Source: Gambelia wislizenii | Taxonomy: Eukaryota > Chordata > Lepidosauria > Squamata > Crotaphytidae | Assembly (NCBI GenBank): GCA_030847615.1 | Contig: JAUMIR010000014.1 | Span: 13,740,501 to 13,804,500, forward strand | Reading direction: 5' to 3' | Length of the DNA stretch: 64,000 nt | In this document: piece after piece, positions 40,080-51,242 of the stretch | Layout: every line of letters starts with the position of its first letter | Position numbering within the stretch: position 1 is the first letter of the stretch | Position numbers and translations under genes: made by a program | Notes under the pieces: model-generated | The model's database searches: none | Told to the model about the DNA's origin: nothing | Seen by the model: the letters and a program-made list of their open reading frames with translations, nothing else

Positions 40080-41635
40080 ATGGGAGAAGTAGACCTGTAG
40101 AAAGCTGGTAAAGCACCAAAGGATGTCTGGCTAATGATAGAAGCCCAGAAGGTTGGACTCAGGCCCAAGATGGCCTAATTTAGCCTAGGGTCAGAGTCCC
40201 CCCCGCTCAAAAAATATTCACTGCTACCATATCCCTTTATGTATTACAATACAGAGGAATGGAATGGTTTCTGCTTTATGATTCTCAGCCTCTGGCCTCC
40301 ATTACCAAGGTCTGCATTTTGTAGCTATTGCATAATGTCCCCAGATCCAAACTTATCAGCAACTGGAAGGCTTCCATGAATTGATTTCCCAAGATTTCAG
40401 CTGCCTTGCTTCATGATTTATGAGGGTGTTTTTCCCCCCAGGCAAACTCTGAATGTGTGATTTTAATTTTTCATTTTTTACATTCAGATGCCTGAGCTTG
40501 CAAACTGTTTCAACACAGCCAGTTTTGTATACCACGGAAGAGGTGATAAAAATTACAGGCAGCATTTCATTGAATGCTTTTCACAGCCATGTTTCTGTAA
40601 GATTGCCTCATGCCCCTCTCCACACACACAGTATCAATATGCATGTTGAAAGGTTTTAGAGTTAAGATTTTAAGTATTTTAAAGTAGAGGTCATCCCCTG
40701 TATCTGTGGGGAGATACACTCCCAGACTTATTATTTAGAAATGAAACTGCAGATAATAGGGGACCTATTAAAATAAAGGTCTTTTTATACAAACATACCA
40801 CAGAGTTGTATTAGAGTACCTAGCAATTCCTAGAGAGGAATCCACCTCCTTTGCCTGCAGAGATGAAGAGATGCATGAAACAATAGTTAGGTGGACTGCA
40901 AAGGATGCATAACTGTCAAGCTTGCTGAGCACCCTATTTAAGGTGAGTCTTACCTATTGGGAAAGGACTGAGGCAGCCTAAGGCAGATCTCCTTTTAAGC
41001 CTTATGATGTGAGATAGTATTTCCCTGGGGAAGTCCTCCCAACAGGGAATGTTCAGCCAGTAGCAAGACATGTTTTCTGTCTTGACACTGGAGCCATGAG
41101 TAGTTCATCCAAAACATGAGAAGGTCTGCTGAGTCACCTGCTGGGGGGGATGCCACATCTCAGCAAATGCCCTCACTGTTGGGGCAGAATGTTGTGGCAT
41201 AATGCATAATTCGGGATATGGGCAAGTATGTCTTTCTTCAGACGTTGCAAATGAGCTATTCAATACCTCTCTCTACAATGTCTACATTCCCCCAACCAGG
41301 CATCTTTCACCCCCAAAGCATGCTGCTGAGACCATTAAATGGCTGGGAAAGGAGCAAGAAAGTCACCCAGGTAGCACTTGGATGTAGTTCTCCTAGATCT
41401 CCAACTACTCACTGGAGTTCTGGGAGTATCTTTCTCTTGGTTGCTGACTGGGCATTCCTTCTTCCCTCCCTCCCTCTCCCAGCTAGGCAGCAGATCTCAG
41501 GGATGCCTCCTGACTTCTCTCCCCCTAGCCAGTAAATAGCCACTGCAATGTACCTCAGGGTCAGAAGGGATGCCAAACTGTATGGACAGAGTATTATTCT
41601 CTTTCTGCATGGTACAGGATCTCAACCTTAGAATC
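40080..41635. other. No gene seen; small palindromic MITE at about 40684-40770
   Basis: GGTCATCCCCTGTATCTGTG near 40688-40707 pairs imperfectly with CTGCAGATAATAGGGGACC near 40750-40768, giving a MITE-sized inverted unit. I see no other structure. Open frames of 105 codons or fewer have no domain. Confidence 0.45.
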
Positions 41636-41718
41636 CTTAGAATCATAGAATTGTTGAGTTGGAAGGGGCCTCACAGGCTATTGAGTTCTCCTGTTTCAAC
41701 ATTGGATCTCCAGCTAAG

Positions 41719-41855
41719 CAGTGGTTCACAAACTTGGCTCTGAAAGGGGTTTTGGACTTCCAACTTCTAGAAGGCCCAGCCAGCATGGCCAACAGTCAGG
41801 AATTCTGGGAGATGAAGTTTGAAACATCTGAAGGAGCAAAGTTTGGGAATCACTG
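41719..41855. mobile_element. 137-bp hAT (MER5-like) MITE
   Basis: Ends CAGTGGTTCACAAACTT and, on the minus strand, CAGTGATTCCCAAACTT. Flanks AGCTAAG (41712-41718) and AGCTAGAG (41856-41863) look like a decayed 8-bp duplication. Sits inside the old CR1. No coding capacity. Confidence 0.8.
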
Positions 41856-41906
41856 AGCTAGAGCATTCCCAGCAGGTAGCTGTCCAGCTTTTGTTTGAAG
41901 ACATTC

Positions 41907-42530
41907 TGGCCCTGTCTATATGAAGCAAACACCCCACCCACACCCCAGGTTGCTCAGCAGCAATGGCAAATTGCAGTAAATGGTCCTCTGCAGTTGCATG
42001 CCCTCTGGTCAAGATGGCAGCCACGAGTGATTTACTTGTATTTTTACTTGCCTAAATTTGCTGCTGCTTTTTTTTTTTTTTAAGAACTATTTTCCATTGT
42101 GTGCTAGAGCAATATTTCGCCTGTAGGGGGAAAAAAAAAGAAAAAACCCACCCTATTTTCTCTAAGATGAGAAAACAGGGTGGGTTTTCTTCTTCTTTTT
42201 TTGCTAATTTGCTCATTTGCTAAGGTGAAAATCCAACATGGTGGTGCCTTTGAAGCAAGCCCCATCCCCTGTGCTCATCAGGACAATCAGCTTTGTGCTG
42301 CCTCTCCTATGGAAAAGTGATTTGAAGCCAATCACTTGTTCCAATGAGCAAGAATGTGCATCTCCCTCACCGTTTTTTAAAAACTCTGGGAAAAGCCATG
42401 AAGGCTTTTCCTTCAGAGTTTTTGACATCCCCCCCTCCTCTTTCCGAATACAGTGAAAAAATGTGGGATCCCATTAATACAGGCAGAATTCTCTTCGCAT
42501 TCTGTGAGGAGTATTTTCACTGTTTAGACA
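41907..42530 (-). mobile_element. MITE of about 620 bp with internal hairpin
   Basis: The left end GCCCTGTCTATATGAAG and the right end (minus strand) GGGGCTGTCTAAACAGTG are inverted. The same family, in opposite orientation, lies at 24411-24925. It contains a near-perfect hairpin at 42140-42192. No long frame. Boundaries are inferred from the surrounding CR1. Confidence 0.65.
42140..42192. repeat. Hairpin with about 23-base arms
   Basis: Arms 42140-42162 (AAACCCACCCTATTTTCTC core) and 42169-42192 match except for a T/C change and a one-base gap. The loop is TAAGAT. Confidence 0.88.
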
Positions 42531-42732
42531 GCCCCCAGAGAAGAAGACCCCACCACCTCTCTAAGCAATTGGTTCCATTGCTGGCTGAATCACTCTTGCT
42601 GTCAAGAAGTTCTTTCTAAAGTTCAATCGAAATTTACCCCCCATAACTTAAAATCATTAGATCTGGTCCTGCCCCTTAGGGCAGCAGAGAGCAAACCTAC
42701 ACCATCCTCTCTGTGACACCGATTTAGATATT

Positions 42733-43901
42733 TAATTGGCTGGAATCTTTTTGCAGATTATTATTATTAGTAAATCAATGGTGGCTCTAGGGTACCCACC
42801 TCCTGTATCTTGTTGCTTTCTTCAAATTGTGGAAGCAACAACCACCTTGCATGACCAATCTTGTTTATTAATTAAAACAGCAAGACACCTACTCTTTATC
42901 CAGTGGCCAAGCCGGGACGGTTAGCTTTGTACCTCTTGCATTGGCCCCTCTGTAATATCCACCCTCATCAGCTGGAAGCATTCCCAATGCTGATTTATAT
43001 AGACCCAAGCAGGGAATTCATTCCAGTTTCAGAAGCCTGAATTTGAAAAATGAGGCAAGCTCGATCACAGCTCTGTCATGGGAAGGAAAGCAGCAGTGCA
43101 GGAAGGCATACTATTTGTTTCCCCGATATCACAATTAGAACCATCAACTCCCATTCCATTCCTTTCCCTACCCATGACAGAAAACCCCTTGAGGGCTGCA
43201 AAATGAAACCATAAACACATGGGTAAGAAATGTTGCTTCATTTTATGATTTCAGCAGAAGAAATGCAGGTCTGGTATTCAGCCACAGTAGATGTTCTCAT
43301 TTAATGTATCATTAGTGAAGATGAGTTCAGGGCTAAGCAGCTACTGCAGGTAGAATGTCCTTTGCTAGAAATATATTGAAGAGAACTCTTCCTTGAGTTC
43401 AGAATTTGGCTCAAATTTGGCCATGCTTAGGCCCAAAAGCAGATGGAAGGCCCTCCCTCCATCCCAACTGCCACTGCCTTGGCCTCGGAGGGAAAGAAGA
43501 AGAGGCAGTTTCTGCTGGATTAATCCCCTCCCCTACTACTTTGTGTGTTGTGTCTTTAGATCTGAATACTGAAGGCAAGGGACTGTCTTCTTCTTCTTCT
43601 TCCTCTTCTTCTTCTTCTTCTTGTAAAGAACCATGTAGAGTGATGTGCTATATAAATAAATAAAATAAATAAGAATTCATATTGCAATAGATCAAGAATT
43701 TCATTAACAATGCTCACTGATGCCTGCTTGCCTGGCCCAGTATCGTTACAGGATTTCAGTTGCTAGAATGGAGAACTAAATGATGAAACAGCTTTGGAGA
43801 AAGATCAAACTGGATTTGACATACAAGGACACTTCTGGCTGAAAAAAAAAGCTCAAGGAAATGTAGTACTGGATCATCACCATAATTGAAAGTAAGAACT
43901 T
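42733..43901. other. No gene seen; CTT microsatellite
   Basis: A CTT run (about 43588-43623) and a short TAAATAAA run near 43655. No recognised family otherwise. Confidence 0.45.
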
Positions 43902-44960
43902 AGAATCATAGAATCATAGAATTGCAGAGTTGGAAGAGACCACAAGGGACATCCAGTCCAACCCCCTGCCACGCAGGAAATCACGATCAAAGCATCCCCG
44001 ACAGATGGCCATCCAGCCTCTGTTTGAAGACCTCCAAGGAAGGAGACCCCACCACGCTCCGAGGGAGTGTGTTCCACTGCCCAGAGCCTCATAATCTCTT
44101 ATGATCTTCGGAAAGCTGTGCCTTGCAGTATCATTGGTTCCCACATGGACCAAAAGGAAGGGGTAATGATGCGTAGGCTTGATGAGTCTTGTCAGCCTCT
44201 CAGTCACATCATGGATTTTGCCCCAGGGAGACAACACACCTCCCGAGACATCTTGTCAGGCCCACAAACCACTGCTTCTGTACCCCGCAGCAAGGAGTCC
44301 CCCACCACCACCACACGCCTCCCCCGAGGCTTTGCAGTTGCTGTTCCTTGCAGTGGTCCTCTCAGGGTCCCCTGCTCTGCCCCTGAAGTCTGTCCATGCT
44401 GTTCTTCCTTGTTGTCCTTGATAAGGGAGAGGGCTCCGAATTGATTCTGCAGCTGCAAGCTGCTCGAAGAATCCCTGGATTTTCTTGTTCTGTGTGTGAC
44501 ATTCCTCCAGCTGTCTACCTCCTGTGTCTGTGAAGTGACCTTCTCCTCCCCAACCAGTTCCTCTGTGCGCCCCCCATCCAAGACTGTTCATTCTGTTCTG
44601 TCCAGGAAAATCTCTTGCTCACAAATCTTTTGAAGTGTAGCTACCCGTGTCTCCAGTTGCTGGACTTTCTCCTCCAAGAGGGCTACCAACTTGCACTTGG
44701 TGCATGTGAAGTTCCCCACATCTGTAGACAAGAAGACAAACATCGCACAAGTGTTGCAGGTGACTGCAGCAGTCCCCTCAGTGTCCATGGTGAGAGCTTT
44801 TAGGTAATCTAAGAACTCTTAGTTAATGCTGAGAACTCTATGCTGTACTTTTGTTTGGTCACTCAAATTGTTGCCTCAACAACAAGCAGCCTCTCCCAAC
44901 AGTTTTAAAAAATTCAAACTCACAGAAGCTCCACCCTACTCAGCAACAAGCAACCTCTCC
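43902..44960 (-). mobile_element. CR1 with ORF1 but deleted ORF2
   Basis: The 3' end (TAGAATCATAGAATC) is at 43902. CR1 3' sequence runs to about 44083 and then joins directly to ORF1 (44084-44788). Nearly all of ORF2, normally about 3 kb, is absent. Upstream lies an AT-rich stretch with a duplicated CCTCTCCCAACAGTTT block (44891-44906 and 44957-44972), probably 5' UTR. Most CR1 copies are 5' truncated, so one keeping ORF1 is uncommon. Confidence 0.85.
44084..44788 (-). pseudogene. CR1 ORF1 protein (zinc finger, coiled coil, esterase)
   Basis: Starts MDTEGTAAVTCNTCAMFVFL with C-x2-C and a second pair FTCTKCKLV, then a heptad-type segment LLEEKVQQLETRVATLQKI. After a stop and frame change come PRGRRVVVVGDSLLRGTEA (GDS Ser of an SGNH esterase fold) and FLLVHVGTNDTARHS (GTND block). 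This is the ORF1 arrangement known for CR1: nucleic-acid binding plus esterase. At the end (DYEALG) the frame runs into CR1 3' end sequence at the deletion joint. Confidence 0.85.
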
Positions 44961-45402
44961 CAACAGTTTAAAAAAATTAATTTAAAAAACAGTTTTAAAA
45001 AATAGAGACCAATACAAGTTAGGAAGAATATGAAGCCCTAGCATTGCATACAGCACAGTCAGCTATTTCACTGACAATTGCAATTATCACACATCATTGA
45101 TTGCTATGAATCAATAAGAACATGCACAGCACTTTATGTATGTTGGACAAAATCTTGGTTGGCTAAAGCCAGCTGGAGTAGATCCAATCAATTGATTGTG
45201 GAATGGTGAGACAACACATAGGTAAATCCAACTGGCTTACTGCATCTGCTCTAGTCAGGACTACCAAGAGGACTTAGGTCATTAGCCCAATAATCAGCAC
45301 AATTACAGGTAAGGGTAAGTGTGAGAGCCCAGGTTTTGCACAGAGACTATCTGTGGCTCAGTCTTTGGCATCTTCAGATAAAATATTAGGTAGGTGTAGA
45401 AG
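44961..45402. other. No gene seen
   Basis: AT-rich, unassigned. Possibly includes more CR1 5' sequence. Confidence 0.35.
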
Positions 45403-46568
45403 CAGGGGTCCCCAATCACCAGTCCCTGGATGAGTACTGGTCTGTGGTCTGTTAGGGACTGGGCCATGCAAGGTATCCAACTGGCAGTCAGCCTGAGCCT
45501 GGCTGCCTGGTTGCTACTTTTTGCAAGCTCTGTTTGCTCCCCTTCAAATAGCAGTGCTTGATTGGGAGTGAATGGAGCTTGCAAAAAGCTTTCAAAAAGC
45601 CTTGCAGAGCTTGCAAAAGCCTTGCAAAAAACCTATAATGCTTGCGCCATGAGGCTGGCTTGGCGGGAAGCTACAGTCGACTCTCTCTCAGCCTGGCTGC
45701 CTGGTTGCTGCTTGAAGGGGCAGAGAAGAGAAGACACAGCAAGCTACCTCTTCTTCTATGCCAGGCAGTAGCTGCTCGCTCCAGCCTCCCTCCAGTAGGA
45801 TATCTCCACTGTTTTTATCTGAGAAAGACTCATTTGGATATTAGGTTTGAAGAACCTTTATCTTCCCCAGCGACAGCCCTTTTCCACATCCACGATACTG
45901 CCAGTGGGGGAGCCACTTGGAAAAGGGAGGGGTTAGGATTCCTCCCTTCCTTTTCCAAGTGGCTTCCCTGATGGCTACTTCCTTCCCTTTGCTGTCCACA
46001 GTGGATTTTAGTGAGCAAGTGGCTGGAAAGCTGCTTCAAAAAGGGAGAGGAGGGGAGATTCCCTCTCTGCCCAGCAGTGAAGTGCGGCCCACAAGAAATT
46101 CCTGGAAACTGAATTTTCCCTTTGGGTTGAAAGAGGTTCCCTTGCAAGGAAGTCCTCTTATGGCAGCGGGTACTCTAGTTTTAACTTTTCTATGTTTTTA
46201 AATGATTTTATATTGTTTAATGTATGGTTTTGAAAATGGCAATATTTATTTATATTTTAATTTTATTGCTATGCTTTAAAAATGTTTTACTGTTTGTGAG
46301 CCACCTTGGGTCCTACACCAGAAGAAAGGTGGTACATAAATGCAATAAACAAATAAATAAATAGTTTTAGAATCTATTCAGTATATGGTGGGTAAACCTT
46401 AAATGGGGTCCAAGAGAAAAATTGGGATAGGAGGCGTTTTCAAATAAAGGAGCTCTTGGATCCTTTTGAAGGGCCCACATTTTTGGATCCTCCCCCCCCC
46501 CCTCAGTCCCTGGAAAAATTGTCCTCCATGAAACCAGTCCCTGGAGCCAAAAAGGGTGGGGATCACTG
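45403..46568. mobile_element. Non-autonomous hAT-like element with hairpin
   Basis: The left end CAGGGGTCCCCAATCACC and the right end (minus strand) CAGTGATCCCCACCC are inverted. Flanks GTGTAGAAG (45394-45402) and GTGCAGAGG (46569-46577) resemble a decayed duplication. It contains a hairpin (45911-45964) and an L2-like 3' tail (about 46190-46365; GAGCCACCTTGGGTCC, AATAAACAAATAAATAAATA). No transposase. Confidence 0.7.
45911..45964. repeat. Hairpin in the 45.4-46.6 kb hAT
   Basis: Arms AGCCACTTGGAAAAGGGAGG (45911-45930) and 45941-45964 pair almost perfectly, with a four-base bulge. The loop is about 10 bases. Confidence 0.88.
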
Positions 46569-46576
46569 GTGCAGAG

Positions 46577-47890
46577 GAAAAATGCATTCTTTGCTTGAGT
46601 CCTGGGGAAGCCAATGGCTAGCTGGAGGTAAGACCAATGGTAGCTGGTGACCTCCACACCAAGGGCATATAGGACCACAGATCCTCTTGATGTGTGATGT
46701 ATACTCAAGAGAAGAGACCACCAACAGGACAGAATATAGAAAAACATGATGATTTCCTGTTGGGAAGAGCATCAGATAAAGCTGTATTTTTTCACTCTAT
46801 CTATTTAAAATATACATAGAACATATCATATGGAAAACTGGATTAGACATGGAGGAAGGATGCATGAACATTGGAGGAAGAAATATTGACAATTAAGTCA
46901 ATATTATTGAAAACTGAACATTGAAGGAAGGGCAGGAGGCAGATGGATAGACACAATCAAGGAAGCCATGGCCTTGAGCTTGGAAGACCTAAGCAAGGGC
47001 TGCTAATATCAGGGTGTCTTGGAGGGCTCTCATTAATTGGGTCAGCGTAAGCCAAAGCTGACTTGATGGCAATTAACAAATGGGTCCATTCCCCCCTTTT
47101 TTGTAGAGGAGCTATCCAAGGTGCTAAAGTGGATGCAGACTTCAGCACCCAGTTTCAGTCATCCCTCTCCAACTGTAGCAGGTAGAAATCAAGGAATAAT
47201 AGGTAAGTCAAGAGAAAGAAGAGTGCAGGATAGTTTGAAGTCACCAACATGCTGAGTTGCAGCTTCGTGCCTCATTGTTAGTCAGTGTGTGTCTTGGATT
47301 GCAGTTGGTTATTGTAAAGGAAAGTTGTTGAGATTCTACTTTCTTTCCATTTTCCCCCTATGGTGCCTTCGCAGGGTCACCTTTAAGTCTCAGTTGCAGG
47401 TGCTGCAGAGTAATCATCCCCGTATTACATGTTGGCAGCTACTGCAGGAGGAGGAGTGATTAATTTATCACCCTTTTCAAGGAGCTGAAGAAAAAACAGG
47501 AGGAATATGAGCTGGGGAGGGAGGGGGATGTAGGAAGTGGAATTATTTACAACCCTCAAGTTTTACAATGATTTGCATGCAAAACAGGGCTTCTCTTTGT
47601 ATTTATAGCATTGCACATGATCCAAATTGAAGAAATGAGAAAGAGAGAGGGGGGGTGAGAAGAGCAGTTCCACACTCTCCTTCTTGTGTGCAGTGGGAGA
47701 GAAGTGAGCAAGTGGGTCATTTCAACAAAGGGGAGCTAAACAGATTAACAAATGCCCATTCATAGATGGCTGTACAGAAAAGAAAGGAAAAGGAAAGAAA
47801 AGGAAAAGGAAAAAGATCATGGCTGGCATCCTGCTTGGGAACTTACTTCTTCATAAAAAGCCTTATGTGTGCACAAAATTGAATTCATAC
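46577..47890. other. No gene seen
   Basis: No family signature. An AAAGG-rich run lies at about 47775-47815. Confidence 0.4.
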
Positions 47891-48205
47891 AATCACAGAA
47901 TCATAGAGTTGGAAGAAACCATGAGGGCTATCCAGTCCATCCCCCTACCATGCAGGAGCACACAGTTATAGCACTCCTGACAGATGGCCATCCAGCCTTT
48001 TTTGAAAAAAAATCCAAAGAAGGTGACTCCACCACACTCCAAGACAGTGCATTTCACTGCCAAACAGCTCTTACTGTCAGGAAGTTCTTCCTAATGTTGA
48101 GGTGGAATCTCTTTTCCTGTAGTTTGAATCCATTGCTCCATGTCCTAATCTCTGGAGCAGCAGAAAACAAGCTTGCTCCCTCTTCAATATTAAACATGAC
48201 TATCA
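47891..48205 (-). mobile_element. CR1 LINE 3' fragment
   Basis: AATCACAGAATCATAGAGTT to CAGCAGAAAACAAGCTTGC. The last part of ORF2 is present but frame-broken, with a 3' repeat of two units. Confidence 0.88.
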
Positions 48206-48306
48206 TGTCATGATTTCGTTAAAACCCTTAAGCTGAGGAAACTGCACCCCGACCACAAAGCCTCTCCTAACAAGCCTATTACCATGATGGAAACTGAAAA
48301 CATTTT

Positions 48307-48957
48307 GTGATCTCTAAAACTATAGAAAGCCCAGGGACAGATGACTATAGTCATGAATTCTATAAGCTGCTCTGGGAAGATCTAGTTCCTTACATGCTTG
48401 ACCTATATAATGACATCATTTCCAAGTCCAAACTGCTGGAAAGCTGGAGATTGTCACAGGTGGTACCTATCCCAAAGACCCAGCAGAAAAATCCTCCGGT
48501 CACAGCATTTCACCCTATAGCTCTTTTAAATGAGGACTCAAATCCCCCCCCCTATTCTTACAAACAGTATAAATTCATAGAATCATAGAATCATAGAGTT
48601 GGAAGGGCCATTCAGTCCAACCCTCTGCCATGCAGGAATACACAATCAAATCATTCCTGACAGATGGCCATCCAGCCTCTGTTAAAAAACCTCTAAAGAA
48701 GGAGACTCCACCACACTAGGAGGCAGTGTATTCCACTTCTGAACAGCTCTTACTGTCAGGAAGTTCTTCCTAATGTTTAGGTGGAATCTCTTTTCCTGTA
48801 GTTTGAACCCATTGCTCTGTGTCCTAGTCTCTGGAGCAGCAGAAAACAAGCTTGCCCCATCCTAATAAAATTATTTAATCGCCCAATACATCCACCCTGA
48901 TCAAGTGGGTTTTACTCCTGGTAGAAAACTGATGGATGCACTTAGGCACATGCTAAA
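48307..48957 (+). pseudogene. L1 ORF2 RT, first part
   Basis: IESPGTDDYSHEFYKLLWED (counterpart of the SPGPDG..EFYK motif), LVPYMLDLYNDI, WRLSQVVPIPKTQQKNPPVT and FHPIALLNEDS. After the CR1: LFNRPIHPDQVGFTPGRKLM and DALRHMLN. The frame is interrupted by the CR1 and shifted. At 48947-48957 (CACATGCTAAA) the next LINE inserts. Confidence 0.8.
48575..48866 (-). mobile_element. CR1 LINE 3' fragment nested in L1
   Basis: CATAGAATCATAGAATCATA at 48577 to AACAAGCTTGCCCCATCC near 48862. Antisense relative to the L1. No intact frame. Confidence 0.9.
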
Positions 48958-50763
48958 TTGGTGGATACCTGTGCTATCCACACTTTTCACTGCAATTGAT
49001 CGATCAGGGAGGATACCAACAGACTGGGGTCTTGCAATTATAATTCCAATTTACAAAAAAGGCAAAAGAGATGACCCAACAAACTTTAGACCTATTAGCC
49101 TCCTTAGCCAGATAAGTAAAATGTATGCCAGACATCTGCAAGACAAATTAATGGACTGGCTTGAAACAGAAGAGATTTTGAAGGATGAGCAGGCAGGTTT
49201 TAGGGCTGAAAGGTCAACTCTTGATCATGCGTTGGTACTTCAACATTTGGTAGAGAAATACTCCCACAAAGGCCAACCACTGTATGCAGCATTTATAGAT
49301 TTCAAATTGGCCTTTGACTCTGTCTCCAGAGCTAAATTGTGGGACAAACTCATGAATAGTTCGATCGATAAACGCCTTCTCTTATTGCTTGTTAAGATGC
49401 ATGAAAATAACCGCTTGAAGGTGAGGTGCAGTTTGAAAGGACATGTTTCCAAAGAAGTACAAGTCAAAAATGGAGTTAGACAGGGGTGCGTGCTGGCCCC
49501 AACACTATTCAATTTTTACATAAATTCTTTAATCCCATTTTTGAGTAATCCTTCTTATCATCCCCCCAAAATAGCAAACAGACATATCAATGTGCTATTA
49601 TACGCCGATGATGCAGCGATCTTATCTCTAACCCCAATCGGCCTCAAAAGAGCCCTAAAGTCTTTAGCTCTCTATTGTGAGGAAGAAAACCTAACTATAA
49701 ATTACACCAAAACCAAAATTCTCTGTTTTGCTAAATGTCCAAAAATGAGAAGGTGGACGATAGGAAAGCAACCTATCGAACAGGTCAAAATTTTTAAATA
49801 TCTAGGGAGTGTATTTCAATCCACAGGGAGTAGAAAAGCTCACCTGGATTATGTCACTCGGAATGCCCAAAGATCAGCAAACGCTATCCAAAGGTACTTC
49901 TTCACCAAGGGAGCCCAGTTTGTTCCAGCTGCAATTAAACATTTTTTTTGGCCAAAGTAAAGCCACAATTACTCTATGGAGCCCAAATAGGACCCTATAA
50001 AGATCCTACTTCTTTAGAACAAGTCCAAACAAAGTTTCTAAGGAAAATATTTCAAATATCCTGCTGTGTACCAAACGCAGTAATAAGAAGGGAAGCAGGA
50101 GTTAGTAAACTCGAAACAAGTATGTGGATTAACACCTTCACATACTGGCTCAAATTAAACAAAAATCCCAGTGGACTGATTAAATTTGTATTGGCAGAAA
50201 CCTTTAAATCTTCGTGGGAAACAGCAATAATTAAGAAACTGAACACACTGGGTTTCTCTAGGGATTCCATCTTGAAATTAAGTCTAGATCAAGCAAAATT
50301 GACCATTAAACAAAGATTGCTAGACATCGAAGGCCAGCTAGAGACTGCAGCTTTCCCCAAACATATTGTAGTTAACAAACAAATTCGAGTAACTTCTCCA
50401 GCAGTATATTTATTTCAAATCACAATGCCCAAATTTAGGAGAGCCTTCTCCTTGGCCCGATTCAATGCCTTGCCTACAGCAGTCTTGGAAGGTAGGATCA
50501 AGAAAGTGCCCTATGAATCCCGCCTTTGTCCTTGTGATGCGGGTGCAATTGAAACCATCGAGCATGTCTTTTTGTATTGCCAATTCTATAGAGACATCCA
50601 TCACCAGCTGATTACCCCCCTTCTGGAGAAATACCCTGGACACCCCGATGCCTTTTATATCTATAATCTTCTAAATAATCAGGTTCCTGAGGTTGTATTT
50701 AAGGTAGCAAAGTTTTGCTACATTGTATGTAAACTGCGACCTCAAATGGTTAATGGGACATAA
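48958..50763 (+). pseudogene. Vingi/I-like LINE RT and C-terminal domain
   Basis: One frame to 49960 holds IPIYKKGKRDDPTNFRPISL, DEQAGFRAERSTLDHALVLQ, YAAFIDFKLAFDSVSRAKLW (motif A Asp), VKNGVRQGCVLAPTLFNFYI and NVLLYADDAAILSLTP (YADD box intact). A frameshift near 49950, in a run of eight T, moves the rest to 49948-50763, which has LLYGAQIGPYKD, RLCPCDAGAIETIEHVFLYC (a Cys/His cluster at the C-terminus) and ends QMVNGT. Apart from that slip the coding region is well preserved. Confidence 0.85.
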
Positions 50764-51242
50764 TGCAGGCATGTTGTGTGTCTGTAAGACTGAGGCAGTT
50801 AACGATGGGACCTAGGAAGTCGCGTCAGCTGGCCCCAGGCACGTCTGAGCTTTAAGCTCTCGACGTTAAAGATTGGGAGTGTAATTTCTCAGAATAAGGC
50901 TGGAAATTACAGTTATCCATCATGGTTTCAGTTTGATTATGCCGGCCATATTTGGCTCCATATGAGGCACCAACTCAGTTATATTGTTGATATAACCTCT
51001 TCGTTTGGCCATTGGGAAATAATAAAGTTAATCTGGTAAAGACTGAAGGGGAAGTATCAGATCTTAGGAGAAATGGATATCTCAATTTTTATTCTGAAGT
51101 GTGTACAATAGTAATGTTTAACAACTGTATTTAATAACTTATGTTTAGAAATTTTTAAATTTTTATTGCAATTGTTCTGTATTGGATTTATAATTTTGAT
51201 TTTGCTGGTCAATGACCGAATAAATTTATACTACTACTACTA
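48958..51242 (+). mobile_element. LINE (Vingi/I-like) nested in L1, with target duplication
   Basis: The 11 bases CACATGCTAAA occur at 48947-48957 and 51243-51253 and flank the insert. The L1 frame reads through one copy (LRHMLNIVHYA). The 3' tail is a run of CTA/TAC trinucleotides (51228-51242). 5' truncated, starting inside ORF2. I call it Vingi/I-like from the RT style and the C-terminal CPCD...H motif, but RTE or another clade is possible. Confidence 0.75.

Larger units (their letters stand above)
41636..42732 (-). mobile_element. Old CR1-type 3' end split by two MITEs
   Basis: Antisense CR1 pieces at 41636-41718 (AGAATCATAGAATTGTTGAG, GTTGGAAGGGGCC), 41856-41906 (TAGCTGTCCAGCTTTTGTTT) and about 42531-42732 (GAAGAAGACCCCACCACC, TCACTCTTGCTGTCAAGAAG) line up in order with younger CR1 copies. 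A 137-bp hAT MITE and a MITE of about 620 bp interrupt it. Divergence and the insertions mark it as the oldest CR1 in the window. Confidence 0.75.
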
